The position numbers and the translations under genes are program-made. The notes beneath the pieces are model-generated. The model saw nothing but the letters and a program-made list of their open reading frames with translations. It was not told the DNA's origin and searched no databases. Below, piece by piece: positions 1 through 13,500 of a stretch of DNA of 64,000 nucleotides (positions are counted from its first letter, which is position 1; every line of letters begins with the position of its first letter). Source of the stretch: Ridgeia piscesae (Eukaryota; Annelida; Polychaeta; Sabellida; Siboglinidae); contig JAODUO010000189.1 of NCBI GenBank assembly GCA_025642075.2, positions 357,501 through 421,500 of the forward strand, given 5' to 3'.

Positions 1-172
1 TCACCTTTCTTTCGATGATCTTCGATATTCCGTTATCTACATGCAAATGTAAGAGTTGGTGGTTAGGTTTAGTTGTGTATATTAGCTGCATTTAATCACA
101 TTACATATGTGTAATGTTTAAACCGACCTCTGGGCGTTTCACGTCGTTCATGTGCCATCGTTTTGTTTGCAG

Positions 173-279
173 GTTTAACATATTCTCCGAGGAGTCGGTT
201 CCCTTGTTCGGCCCTCCGCTACCTTGTCCTCCCGTCTTCACCAACTTCCAACAGTTCCGCGACTTCCTCCTCGTCAAAT
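173..279 (+). CDS. GARNL3: GARNL3 exon a: end of Rap-GAP domain
   Basis: Acceptor TTTGCAG precedes the exon and donor GTACGT follows. It encodes FSEESVPLFGPPLP and FRDFLLVK, hallmark Rap-GAP segments. It starts with the last base of a codon begun in an exon outside the window and ends with one spare base. Confidence 0.92.
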
Positions 280-2453
280 GTACGTATATTCGTGTGTGTG
301 GAACTCGCTGCCAGCCAGTGTTAACTCAGAAGGTAATATAGTTTCATTCCGCCGATGTCTAAACATAAAAACCTATCTCTCTAATGCTGCCCATACTCCT
401 TAGTTTCCTAGCACCTTCATCCATCCGTCGACGACTCGCGCATAGTTTACGATTAAGAGATCGCATAATCCCTTTGATTGTCGCACCACTGAGCTTGATT
501 TTCGACGATATTGGCGCATAAGAAGTCGTTATTACTATTATTATTATAATATTAGTACGTCATTAGAAAGGCGCGATATTATTGTTATTAGAACATTCGC
601 CTTTCATGACGGAGGTCTGGGTTCAGGACTCGGACATGACACGATACATTATGTGTAAAACCGGATTCTCAACGGTGTGAGTGACCCGGAGGTCACGCTG
701 ATGTTGGTCACGTGTCAGTGTTTAATACAGCAGGATACTCAAGGTCGACAAATACACTAACAGTTCTTACAGTCAGTGCTCACATAAATAGGTCGGATTT
801 ACGATGATGTTTTGAGTAACCATTTAAATGAAGCAACATAAAAACACCAGTCTAACAACCACTATATAAATACAGACTAACTAATTATTAGAAAGTTGCC
901 GAATGTCAGGAGGAAAAAACTAAATAGATTGTGCGCAACATGCATTAACATGCATTGTGCTTGTGCAACATTGATTTGCCAACTAAAACAGTATATGATT
1001 GACTCTCACGTTCTATAAAATAATGGTAAGAAGCGATATTTTTCTCTAGAGAAGCCTACGTGTTTGAGTTATCTCGCTGGTGTTTTACTGATCCAGTAAT
1101 CAACGGGGAAAAGGCTGCGTTCAACACCCCAGTGTTTGCCCAGAAGCGACAGCGGACTCTGGAGATGTTAATACGAAGTCTCTACCAAGAACACATGCCG
1201 GAGAACAGCAAGGTGAGTGTGTCGTCTTGTAACTAACTCAATGATTAGTCCATGACCACGACAAGGTTTGATTATCAAATTGAGGGACTAATTGCCACTA
1301 TGATTTTCAGTTACACAGATAACTGATGTGTCCGAAAATTTGTGATGGACTTTTCAGGTTATAGCCTTTTTGACGCCATTTTTAAATATGGCTGTCATAT
1401 TTAAGCGGAAATCAAACTATTCAAAATTAATATCATGCAGCCAAGACTAGCCATCGGATCAAAAAAAAAAAACTTGTTCATAGTAAACATAGAACGAATA
1501 TGACAATTCCCATATAATCTTTGGGTGATATTAGTGCCAAAGATATAAGGAAACATTTCAAGAAAAAAACGCACAAGAACTGGACTTTTGTATAATATTT
1601 TCTTTTCATTCCATTTGTTATTGTTGTAATAAATAAATTATTATACATGCAACTGAGTGCATATCAGTCATGTAAGATATTTTATACTGCTCAGTTTGAG
1701 AATCAACCTCAATGTTTGTTTTCACGTTGTCGTCTAGTTTATGTGTCTGTTTTCAGAACAACATGCTCAACCGGAGAGCGTTCAGTGACCTCATCCCCGA
1801 GAACGTGCACGGGTCGAGGCGGAAGGAGGAGGCGAGACAACTCGAGTTTGTCCGTGTCGGTCAGGTAAGACACCTTGACTGTTATTACTCGTGTTGTTAT
1901 TGTTGTTATTATCGTTGATAGTATTGTTATTGTTGTTGTTACTGTTATTATTACATTATAATTGTTGTTAGTGTTAGTATAATTATTGTTATTGTTGTTA
2001 TGATTGTTATAATTGTTATTAATGCTATTATTAATGTTATTCTTTATATTATCATTATTACTGATATTATTGTTACTGCTAGTATTGCTATTATTATATT
2101 CATCATTATTATTATTGTTATTATATTCATCATTATTACTATCATTGGTGTTGTTATTATTACAGACGCAAAAATGCGGTGTCCCAGATTATTCGTAAAT
2201 TGAAAGTTTGTCGCGATATAGCTTTTTAACCGTTTTTATATGAACACAAGTTAACTTGTAAATTTCCTGAGGGCTCCTCGGAACAATCTCAGGTACTACG
2301 CCTAATGTGTTGACAATAATTTACGGTGTGACGGATGGCGTCGCTCCTAAAGCCGAATTTCGAGAACGAAAGCATTATTTTTGTTCCGCAGGAAGGTAGA
2401 ATACTCTCTGAAAGTTTGGCACTCGCTATGTAAACTGTTGCCATGTCCACACA

Positions 2454-2501
<48 letters not shown>

Positions 2502-4090
2502 TGCACACCATACACGCACACAAACACATACACTCCCTACATATACGCACGCACACACACGCGCACACACGCGCACGCACACACACGCATTCCCTACACA
2601 CACGCACGCACACGCAAACACGCACACGCACGCACACACCATGCCCATGCTCAATTGTAGTTCGATTTTAGATTACTATTGGAGCTTGATATATTTGAAG
2701 TATTTTTCTTTTGCAGTCGCTCAAACTGAAGACAATTCTGAAGGGTGATGCGCCAACAAGCTTAGCCACGAGTGGGGCATTGCTCAAACAACAGGTATGT
2801 ATTGCGAGGACATAAAGTGTTTTTCGGTTGACGATCTACGGGAATTCTCCGGGTGGTACAAGATTGTCCCACCCATCACTAGTTTACATCTTTCATTTTA
2901 TTGTCGTTGTTCTCGCTGGTTCCTGCCCTGTAGATCGACAAAACTATTTGAAGGAAACAAGTATGTCTACATCAATATGTCCACAACTATTCAATGATAG
3001 CAAAAGGAAATTTATGTTGTTGTAAACTCGACATATGACTGGTGTAACTGGGCACGTGACATTACAGCGCAATGCTGATTGGTATAGTAGGAAATATACG
3101 TGGTCATAATCCATCGTATGATTGGTTGTAACTAGTCACGTGACAATACAAAGCAATGCTGATTGGTACAGTAGGAAATCGATGTGGTCATAAATCCATC
3201 GTATGATTGGTTGTAACTGGTCACGTGACAATACAGCGCAGTGCTGATTGGTTGCAGCCATGGGAACCGCAGTGCTTCCTCTTAGACTTCCCCTATGACA
3301 TCATCTGTGGTGACTCGTGGGGGGACAAACTCGTTGTCGCCACATCGTCGGGAATCTTTGTATTAGAAGGTAAGCTGCAGCGTCTGGACACGTCCTGTCG
3401 TGTAAGATGTCTCTGTGAAACTCGACGCCAATTAATACTGGTGCGAATAATTGAATTAAACAGAATTGTCAAGACGTTTCTGTATTGTGAGTTTTCACAG
3501 TAAAGTTACCCTATAATTATTATTATTATTAGTGCCTGTGAATGCGTGCGTGCGTATGTAGGTACGTGAGTGCTTCAGTGTGTGAAAGTATATATATGCT
3601 TATAAACTGAATTAACGATGTAGGTTTATTGTGGCTATATGTGAACGTAGTATACGGCAGATTGTTGGTAAACTAAGAATACGATGTTAGATGTTACGAC
3701 GTTGCATTTTTCTAAACAGGCATGTCGTCATCAATATCAAAGACAGGGGTCAACGTCTATTGGTAGCCAATCACTTTCCTTTTAAAGGATGGGTGATCAT
3801 AAATAATCTAATGTTCACATACAACTGAACGTATTCCATGTCTGTTTCATGGTTGATGGTAATGTTGCAGAGGGAACGGCACCGAGGATAATCTTCGACA
3901 AGTCTGTGTCCGTCAAACAACTGAACGTCGTAGAGGCCCATGGGCTGTTGATCTTCCTCGCAGACAAAGGTGAGAAGCTCTTACAAAGCGTATCTACCAG
4001 GTACACTGAGTAATTACCGCAGTACTAAATGTTGTGCATCTTTTCATAGTTAAATATACATGACGTTTATTTCTTTAAAATAATATATAT

Positions 4091-4144
<54 letters not shown>

Positions 4145-4340
4145 TATATATATATATAAAATTATATATATTTTAAATATTTTTATATTATTTATTATAA
4201 TCATTACTCATATTTTAAAACATTTACGCTAAAGATATGAATGATACACTATATAAAAAGGTATCATTATTTACTACTATTACTACTACTACTACTACTA
4301 CTACTATTACTACTACTACTACTACCACTACCACTACTAT

Positions 4341-4373
<33 letters not shown>

Positions 4374-4378
4374 TACCA

Positions 4379-4415
<37 letters not shown>

Positions 4416-4448
4416 CACTACCACTACTACTACTACTACTACTACTAT

Positions 4449-4519
<71 letters not shown>

Positions 4520-4520
4520 T

Positions 4521-4556
<36 letters not shown>

Positions 4557-7500
4557 ATTATTAGCATTATTATTGTTAATATTAATTATACTGTTATTAT
4601 TATTATGCGCAGGCAAGGAGAGCCGAATATGCATGTTCCGGTTGACTGACTTCGAGGGAGAAGAACAGGAAGGTGTCGTCCTCAACAAGTCCGACTGCAA
4701 GGAACATAAGTTGGAGAAGACCAAAGGTGATACAAACATCACGTTCTAGTTGTTCCCAGCGCTCGGAAACCTTCTATTAACTGACTAGTTTATATGTTTT
4801 GTGGCTACAATGTTATGAGCAACTTGTCAGACTTGTTCGGAACATTATCGTCAAGTCGACCTTTTAAGGTATGTTGACGCCACTGCCTCTTGGCAATGTT
4901 ATGCGTGTTAGGCTTGAAAGAAAACATTTATTTATATCTATGTATCATTAATGTTCGCATCCTCATTATATTAAATCACTTCAATACCGTCGCTATTACG
5001 AAACAAACAACAAAGAGCTTACGTCGAGTGACATATGCCAATGAGCTTGACTTACGTCGAGTGACATATGCCAATGAGCTTGACTTACGTCGAGTGACAT
5101 ATGCCAATGAGCTTGACTTACGTCGAGTGACATATGCCAATGAGCTTGACTTACGTCGAGTGACATGTGCCAATGAGCTTGACTTACGTCGAGTGACATA
5201 TGCCAATAGCCCGCTGTCTCATCCACAGGTTGTCACCTGTACGCGACGAGTCGGCCAGGAGGAAGTCATCTACGGATGGTGATCTCTGTCGGCAAGCGGC
5301 TCCTGGTGTACGCGTGGAAGCACTCCAGCGCGTGGTCGGCATGGTGCTCCGTGGCTGATGACGACATCACGGAGGAGTTCCAGTTCGTTCGCGTCAGTCT
5401 CGTTGTGTTATTTATCCACATTACCACATTAGTGCGGGCAGTTTACACGTGATTTGGTTGTATCTTCTTCCAATCGTCCACATGTAATTCTATTCTCGTC
5501 CATCCCATGTAATTCTATTCTCGTCCATCCCATGTAGTTCCATTCTCGTCCATCCCATGTAGTTCCATTCTCGTCCATCCCATGTAGTTCCATTCTCGTC
5601 CACCCCATGTAATTCTATTCTCGTCCATCCCATGTAGTTCCATTCTCGTCCATCCCATGTAGTTCCATTCTCGTCCATCCCATGTAGTTCCATTCTCGTC
5701 CATCCCATGTAATTCTATTCTCGTCCATCCCATGTAGTTCCATTCTCGTCCATCCCGTGTAGTTCTATTCTCGTCCATCCCATGTAGTTCCATTCACGTC
5801 CATCCCGTGTAGTTCCATTCTCGTCCATCCCATGTAGTTCCATTCTCGTCCATCCCATGTAGTTCCATTCACGTCCATCCCATGTAGTTCCATTCTCGTC
5901 CATCCCATGTAGTTCCATTCTCGTCCATCCCATGTAGTTCCATTCACGTCCATCCCATGTAGTTCCATTCTCGTCCATCCCATGTAGTTCCATTCACGTC
6001 CATCCCATGTAGTTCCATTCTCGTCCATCCCATGTAGTTCCATTCTCGTCCATCCCATGTAGTTCCATTCTCGTCCATCCCATGTAGTTCCATTCTTGTC
6101 CATCCCATGTAATTATATTCTCGTACTTCCCATGTAGTTCCATTCTCGTCCATCCCATGTAGTTCCATTCTCGTCCATCCCATGTAGTTCCATTCTCGTC
6201 CATCCCATGTAGTTCCATTCTCGTCCATCCCATGTAGTTCCATTCTCGTCCATCCCATGTAGTTCCATTCTTGTCCATCCCATGTAATTATCCATTCTCG
6301 TCCATCCCATGTAGTTCCATTCTCGTCCATCCCATGTAGTTCCATTCTCGTCCATCCCATGTAGTTCCATTCTCGTCCATCCCATGTAGTTCCATTATCG
6401 TCCATCCCATGTAGTTCCATTCTCGTCCATCCCATGTAGTTCCATTATCGTCCATCCCATGTAGTTCCATTCTCGTCCATCCCATGTAGTTCCATTCTCG
6501 TCCATCCCATGTAGTTCCATTCTCGTCCATCCCATGTAGTTCCAGTCACGTCCATCCCATGTAGTTCCATTCTCGTCCATCCCATGTAGTTCCATTCTCG
6601 TCCATCCCATGTAGTTCCATTCTCGTCCATCCCATGTAGTTCCATTCTCGTCCATCCCATGTAGTTCCATTCTCGTCCATCCCATGTAGTTCCATTCTCG
6701 TCCATCCCATGTAGTTCCATTCTCGTCCATCCCATGTAGTTCCATTTTCCTCCCGTTTTTTCCATTTCCCCTGTAGTTCCATTCTCGTCCATCCCATGTA
6801 GTTCCATTCTCGTCCATCCCATGTAGTTCCATTCTCGTCCATCCCATGTAGTTCCATTCTTGTCCATCCCATGTAATTATATTCTCGTACTTCCCATGTA
6901 GTTCCATTCTCGTCCATCCCATGTAGTTCCATTCTCGTCCATCCCATGTAGTTCCATTCTCGTCCATCCCATGTAGTTCCATTCTCGTCCATCCCATGTA
7001 GTTCCATTCTCGTCCATCCCATGTAGTTCCATTATCGTCCATCCCATGTAGTTCCATTCTCGTCCATCCCATGTAGTTCCATTCTCGTCCATCCCATGTA
7101 GTTCCATTCTCGTCCATCCCATGTAGTTCCAGTCACGTCCATCCCATGTAGTTCCATTCTCGTCCATCCCATGTAGTTCCATTCTCGTCCATCCCATGTA
7201 GTTCCATTCTCGTCCATCCCATGTAGTTCCATTCTCGTCCATCCCATGTAGTTCCATTCTCGTCCATCCCATGTAATTCCATTCTCGTCCATCCCATGTA
7301 GTTCCATTCTCGTCCATCCCATGTAGTTCCATTCTCGTCCATCCCATGTAGTTCCATTCACGTCCATCCCATGTAGTTCCATTCTCGTCCATCCCATGTA
7401 GTTCCATTCTCGTCCATCCCATGTAGTTCCATTCTCGTCCATCCCATGTAGTTCCATTCGCGTCCATCCCGTGTAGTTCCATTCACGTCCATCCCATGTA

Positions 7501-10500
7501 GTTCCATTCTCGTCCATCCCCTGTAGTTCCATTCTCGTCCATCCCATGTAGTTCCATTCTCGTCCATCCCATGTAGTTCCATTCCGTCCATCCCTGTAGT
7601 TCCATTCACGTCCATCCCATGTAGTTCCATTCTCGTCCATCCCATGTAGTTCCATTCCGTCCATCCCATGTAGTTCCATTCTCGTCCATCCCATGTAGTT
7701 CCATTCTCGTCCATCCCATGTAGTTCCATTCTCGTCCATCCCATGTAGTTCCATTCTCGTCCATCCCATGTAATTCCATTCTCGTCCATCCCATGTAGTT
7801 CCATTCTCGTCCATCCCATGTAGTTCCATTCTCGTCCATCCCATGTAGTTCCATTCTCGTCCATCCCATGTAGTTCCATTCTCGTCCATCCCATGTAGTT
7901 CCATTCTCGTCCATCCCATGTAGTTCCATTCTCGTCCATCCCATGTAATTCCATTCTCGTCTTCCCATGTAGTTCCATTCTCGTCCATCCCATGTAGTTC
8001 CATTCTCGTCCATCCCATGTAGTTCCATTCTCGTCCATCCCATGTAGTTCCATTCTCGTCCATCCCATGTAGTTCCATTCTCGTCCATCCCATGTAGTTC
8101 CATTCTCGTCCATCCCATGTAGTTCCATTCTCGTCCATCCCATGTAGTTCCATTCTCGTCCATCCCATGTAGTTCCATTCTCGTCCATCCCATGTAGTTC
8201 CATTCCGTCCATCCCATGTAGTTCCATTCTCGTCCATCCCATGTAGTTCCATTCTCGTCCATCCCATGTAGTTCCATTCTCGTCCATCCCATGTAGTTCC
8301 ATTCTCGTCCATCCCATGTAGTTCCATTCTCGTCCATCCCATGTAGTTCCATTCTCGTCCATCCCATGTAGTTCCATTCTCGTCCATCCCATGTAGTTCC
8401 ATTCTTGTCCATCCCATGTAGTTCCATGTAGTTCCATTCTCGTCCATCCCATGTAGTTCCATTCTTGTCCATCCCGTGTAGTTCCATTCTCGTCCATCCC
8501 ATGTAGTTCCATTCTCGTCCATCCCATGTAGTTCCATTCTCGTCCATCCCATGTAGTTCCATTCTCGTCCATCCCATGTAGTTCCATTTGTCCCCGAGTT
8601 CCATTCTCGTCCATCCCATGTAGTTCCATTCTGTCCATCCCTGTAGTTCCATTCTCGTCCATCCCATGTAGTTCCATTCTCGTCCATCCCATGTAGTTCC
8701 ATTCTCGTCCATCCCATGTAGTTCCATTCTCGTCCATCCCATGTAGTTCCATTCTCGTCCATCCCATGTAGTTCCATTCTCGTCCATCCCATGTAGTTCC
8801 ATTCTCGTCCATCCCGTGTAGTTCCATTCTCGTCCATCCCATGTAGTTCCATTCTCGTCCATCCCGTGTAGTTCCATTCTCGTCCATCCCATGTAGTTCC
8901 ATTCTCGTCCATCCCATGTAGTTCCATTCACGTCCATCCCATGTAGTTCCATTCTCGTCCATCCCATGTAGTTCCATTCTCGTCCATCCCGTGTAGTTCC
9001 ATTCTCGTCCATCCCATGTAGTTCCATTCTCGTCCATCCCGTGTAGTTCCATTCACGTCCATCCCATGTAGTTCCATTCTCGTCCATCCCATGTAGTTCC
9101 ATTCACGTCCATCCCATGTAGTTCCATTCTCGTCCATCCCATGTAGTTCCATTCTCGTCCATCCCGTGTAGTTCCATTCTCGTCCATCCCATGTAGTTCC
9201 ATTCTCGTCCATCCCGTGTAGTTCCATTCTCGTCCATCCCATGTAGTTCCATTCACGTCCATCCCGTGTAGTTCCATTCTCGTCCATCCCATGTAGTTCC
9301 ATACTCGCGCCGGATTCGAATGCGGGTTTCCTTAGTCGAGGGTCCCGAGCTCTCGGGCCACGGCGCCATTGCGCTATACTCTACATTCCATCGTCGGTGT
9401 GGTGGCGTTGTTGCTTCAACGAGCCTTGCGTTGGTTCCCAGGAGCTGCAGGCGTTCGAGGTCCCTCAGCTGATGACCCTCGTCGACGCAGTGGGCGACGA
9501 CAACCAGATCTGTATCGCCTACAAGAACCAGTTCGACCTCATCAACGAGAAGAACGGGGACACACTGCAGCTGTACCAAATAGACGCAAACAAGGTGAGT
9601 CACGTGATGATGTGCGTCACGTGTTACTGCTTGAGAATGCTGAACAAGATTGGAACCTGAGGTAGATGTTTTAGATGGCTGATGGACAAAGAAATTGCTA
9701 TCATTTCGAGAGTTCACGAGTTTTTATCTGTATGAAAACCGTCTGAGGTACTTTTCGAAGCAGACAGTCAAAACTGAAAATATTCGATCATTCCTGTTTT
9801 CGACGAACTGCATACGCAAGTATAATTATCTACAACAATTCCACGGGTTTACTGTTTATGTTTCACTCTATCCTACATTACCTTTGCTGTCATAAAAGTC
9901 ATTATAAAACATAAACATAATTATACAACACGCAACACTGCTCCCTCGTGGTTGCTGTTGTAACATTATTTACTAGTATAAAGCATTAGATCAATCAAGT
10001 TTACCATTTGAGTGAATTGTTATTGTTTGTCAGTAAATCAAACTCCGTCTGTTTCCAGGTGAACATTGTATCTGCTATTGACATCTATGAAGACGACGAG
10101 GCAGAACTACTTCTTTGTTACAACCGTAAGTAAATAAGTTTGCAAAAGTAGCGTGAAAATATGATAAACATAATATAACGTGAAACCATTTATACCAGTG
10201 ATCAACTGTATACTAAATGAAAATCAATATTAACTAGTCTGTCTATATCTTATATTAAACTAAAAATATAATTATGCTGCCTTTGTGCGGACGTGAATAA
10301 GTATATGTGTATACATCTGTAAAACATACATGGGATTCTCCAATCTAAGATAGAAATAGTCGCTTTCGTAGGGGCCACCTAAATTTAAATGGCAGGTATT
10401 CATAGTATAAAAACTGTATATAATAACTACCAAGTAGTGTGGTTTCGGTTTCGTTTTTTCAGATATCAGCCATTTCCAGAAACTGAGCGAGGAGAGCTCC

Positions 10501-13500
10501 CACGAATTCGACTTTCATTGGAACTCTCAACCGAAAGCGATAGGTGAGTGCAACTCTTGGTATGTAGGACACATGTTCACGTATTTGCTTTGCGAACAGA
10601 ATGACAGAGACTAACTATGACAATCAAAACTTACTTGGCTTAAATGCATACGCTACATTGACCCCTCAATCATAGTTTATATAGACTCGCGGGAGTCCAG
10701 TGGCATGTTTGATTGGGTCCTCTTCTGTGGTATTCCTAATTTTCTTTGTCCTTTTTGAGATCGATTTATTATTGAAGTTCTTTTTGATCTGGTCATTTTG
10801 TTGTCTCTATCTTAGATACTCCTCTGATGATGCGCAAGCAATACATGGCCTATCTGGAATAATTCAAGTGACTATGTCTCTTGTGATCCTATTGTCTAGA
10901 TGTCTAGTGCAGATTGTTGTAGACAAGCAGAATAACGGTTCCAAATAGTCTGACTTTTATTCTTGTTGAGATGTTTCTGTTTGAAAATATAACATCTGAA
11001 TCTACCAACACAGACTGCAATATTTTACACTTAATTTGTGTGTATTCGAAACTTGCAACCCACTGCCGTCACGACAACGGTGTTCTTAGTTCTTAGGTGA
11101 TTACCTCCAAACAGCCCAAACTTGGGCTAACGCAGGAGTTGTTCTTCTGTAGAATTTGTGAGTCCACTACAGGTTACACATTTACCCCCTGTGTGGGATC
11201 TTTTACTTCCCCTGGCATAGACACCAGACAGAAGGGACCACCGGCTTTTAGTCTCTTCCGAAAGACACAGGCAAATGTGGGGTGAAGAAATTGCCTAAGT
11301 TTCGAAACGGCGGTAGGTGGGATTGAACCATCGTCCCCTCGATTGACAGTCCGGCGCTCTACCGCGCGACCACCGCTCCCCACGGCGCGTGTGCCGAAAC
11401 TTTGCAATGTACGAATAAAAATGCTCCAAAGTAAGTGTAAAGTCTTGCAGTCTATCCAAATCTTGGAGGCATGAAAAATATGACTCATGTCCTCGTGAAA
11501 ATGTTCATCAAGTTGAACGAACACTCTGTTAAAACATTCCTTAATACACAATCAATACATTTCGACACATATCGACGAGGGGTACAGATTAAGTCACGCC
11601 ACCTGGCGAGCAGTGAAGATACAGTTCCTGTTGAAGGTGGTCGAAAAGTCGATGCGAGTCGAAATGTAATAGTTGTGTAATAAGGAATCGTTCATGTCGT
11701 TCTACCAACGCAATACGTGACGAGTTTGTGCTGGGCGATATTAGGGTGCTATTGTCGTGTCTCTGCCGTCAGTGTGCGCCTTCCCCTACATCATGGCCTT
11801 CACCCCCGACACCGTCGAGATCCGTCTCATCATCAACGGCAGCCTCGTCCACACGATGACAATCCCGGAACTGTTTCTAGTCACGTCGAAGGTGAGTACC
11901 GGAAGTTGACGGTGGTCACTGCGTTATGGTTAATAAAATTGAAGATCGACTCCTCATGGTGATTCATAAATGTTGATGTTGCATTCAGGCGACGCTTTCG
12001 CATAACGATCAGCCAGGGGTACTGTTGGCTAGCACTGACGTTGTCAGCAGCAGCGACCCCTGGCGCGCGAAGATATATGTTCACATCGACTGTCATACCA
12101 AGTTGACCTGTTTGGATGACGTCACCATCGCCTAGTAGTCGCGACGACATCACCGTGTGCCACTCCGGCGTCATACGTATGTGTGTGTTTGTGTTTGCAG
12201 TGCGACATCTACTTTGGGTCGACGGCGCCTGATGTCGGCCCTCTGAGTAGTCCAACGACAAAAGAATTCACATTCTCACCTCCGGCCTCGCCATCAGGTG
12301 CGTCCATGTTGAATATTTTAACAATGGCTGACGACAGTCCAGTGACCTAAGTGAGGCAAATGTTGGTCCATTATTTCTCTCCATACTTCGTTACAATTAG
12401 TTTAACCGATGAACTAAAATGACGACAATGATTGTCTTCTCTGTGTTTACGAGTACGAATACATTTATTTCAGGTAAAAACCCATATACAATTGGTACAT
12501 ACATTAGCACATCTAAAAATTAATAGATAAAAAATAAATAAGGTTATAAATTAGATAAATGTAAAATTTTAGAAAAACAGATAAAATAATGAGCAATATA
12601 CAGGATGTGATTGTATAATAAATATGCAATAATTCATGTAAATAAACACCGTTTGAAAAGTAAGTTATATAAACAAATTACTGACTTTAAAAATATATAA
12701 AAATAATAAATAAATATTAATAAAGTTATATGCGAGACATGATGACTATCTTACAGATTTACTGTGTACAACGAATTGGCCCAGCTAATACACATTGGGC
12801 CAGTTACTATTTCAAAGCAATTGTACATAACCCTAATCAAGTCATTATTTATGTTTAAAAGCATGTTGTACGATTGTCAAGTTTCAGTATGGGTTTGTGA
12901 CGTAATTGCACTGCTTGGATGGCCTCAGTGGCCTTAGTGGCCTCAGTGGCCTCGGTGGCCTTAGTGGCCTCAGTGGCCTCGCTTAGATCGGCCAATAAAC
13001 ACAATATTGAAAGAGTTAATAAGATGTTATTTAACGATGGTGGTGTTTGTTACAAAACGATGGTAAATAAAGTAAAATGTGAGGGCATATTCACTAGTAA
13101 CCTTAAGGTAGCAATACTAATGACCAGATATTTCACGTGTTAGGTTTTGTACGGAATTAAAAATGGAAAATAACCTAAATTATATGTTTTATGACTAAAA
13201 ATAAAGACTTTATCCAGTGGTTATGATAATATTACTACGTTTCATCATAGTTAAATTGATTCACAAACGTGAAGCAACGTATTTGTTGGGTTAATTTCAA
13301 CATACCGGTAGCCGTATTTGACACAACTCTTTGTCAGTAGTTAAATGTGGTTTGGGTTTGCTTCTACGAAAAGAGTTCTTGTACAGAACAATAAACGATT
13401 AGATAAAACTATTCAGTAATTATATTGACAAATGCGGCCGACAATTGTATAGCTTTATAACCACATTACTCATGTTGTTCTTCAGCAAGACGTTTATTCA

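Noticed and set aside
4224..4749. Poly-V, poly-T and poly-L open frames
   Set aside because: They come from the TAC trinucleotide array; only the last part is real coding sequence (GARNL3 exon g).
5015..5210. CRISPR-like appearance of regularly spaced repeats
   Set aside because: Units are directly adjacent with no unique spacers, and this is an animal genome. The same applies to the arrays at 29664, 30388 and 45697.
7032..8927. Minus-strand open frames of 498-631 codons
   Set aside because: They are read-through of the 25-bp satellite, present in all three frames with identical peptide cycles; they lie inside a GARNL3 intron and have no start context or domain.
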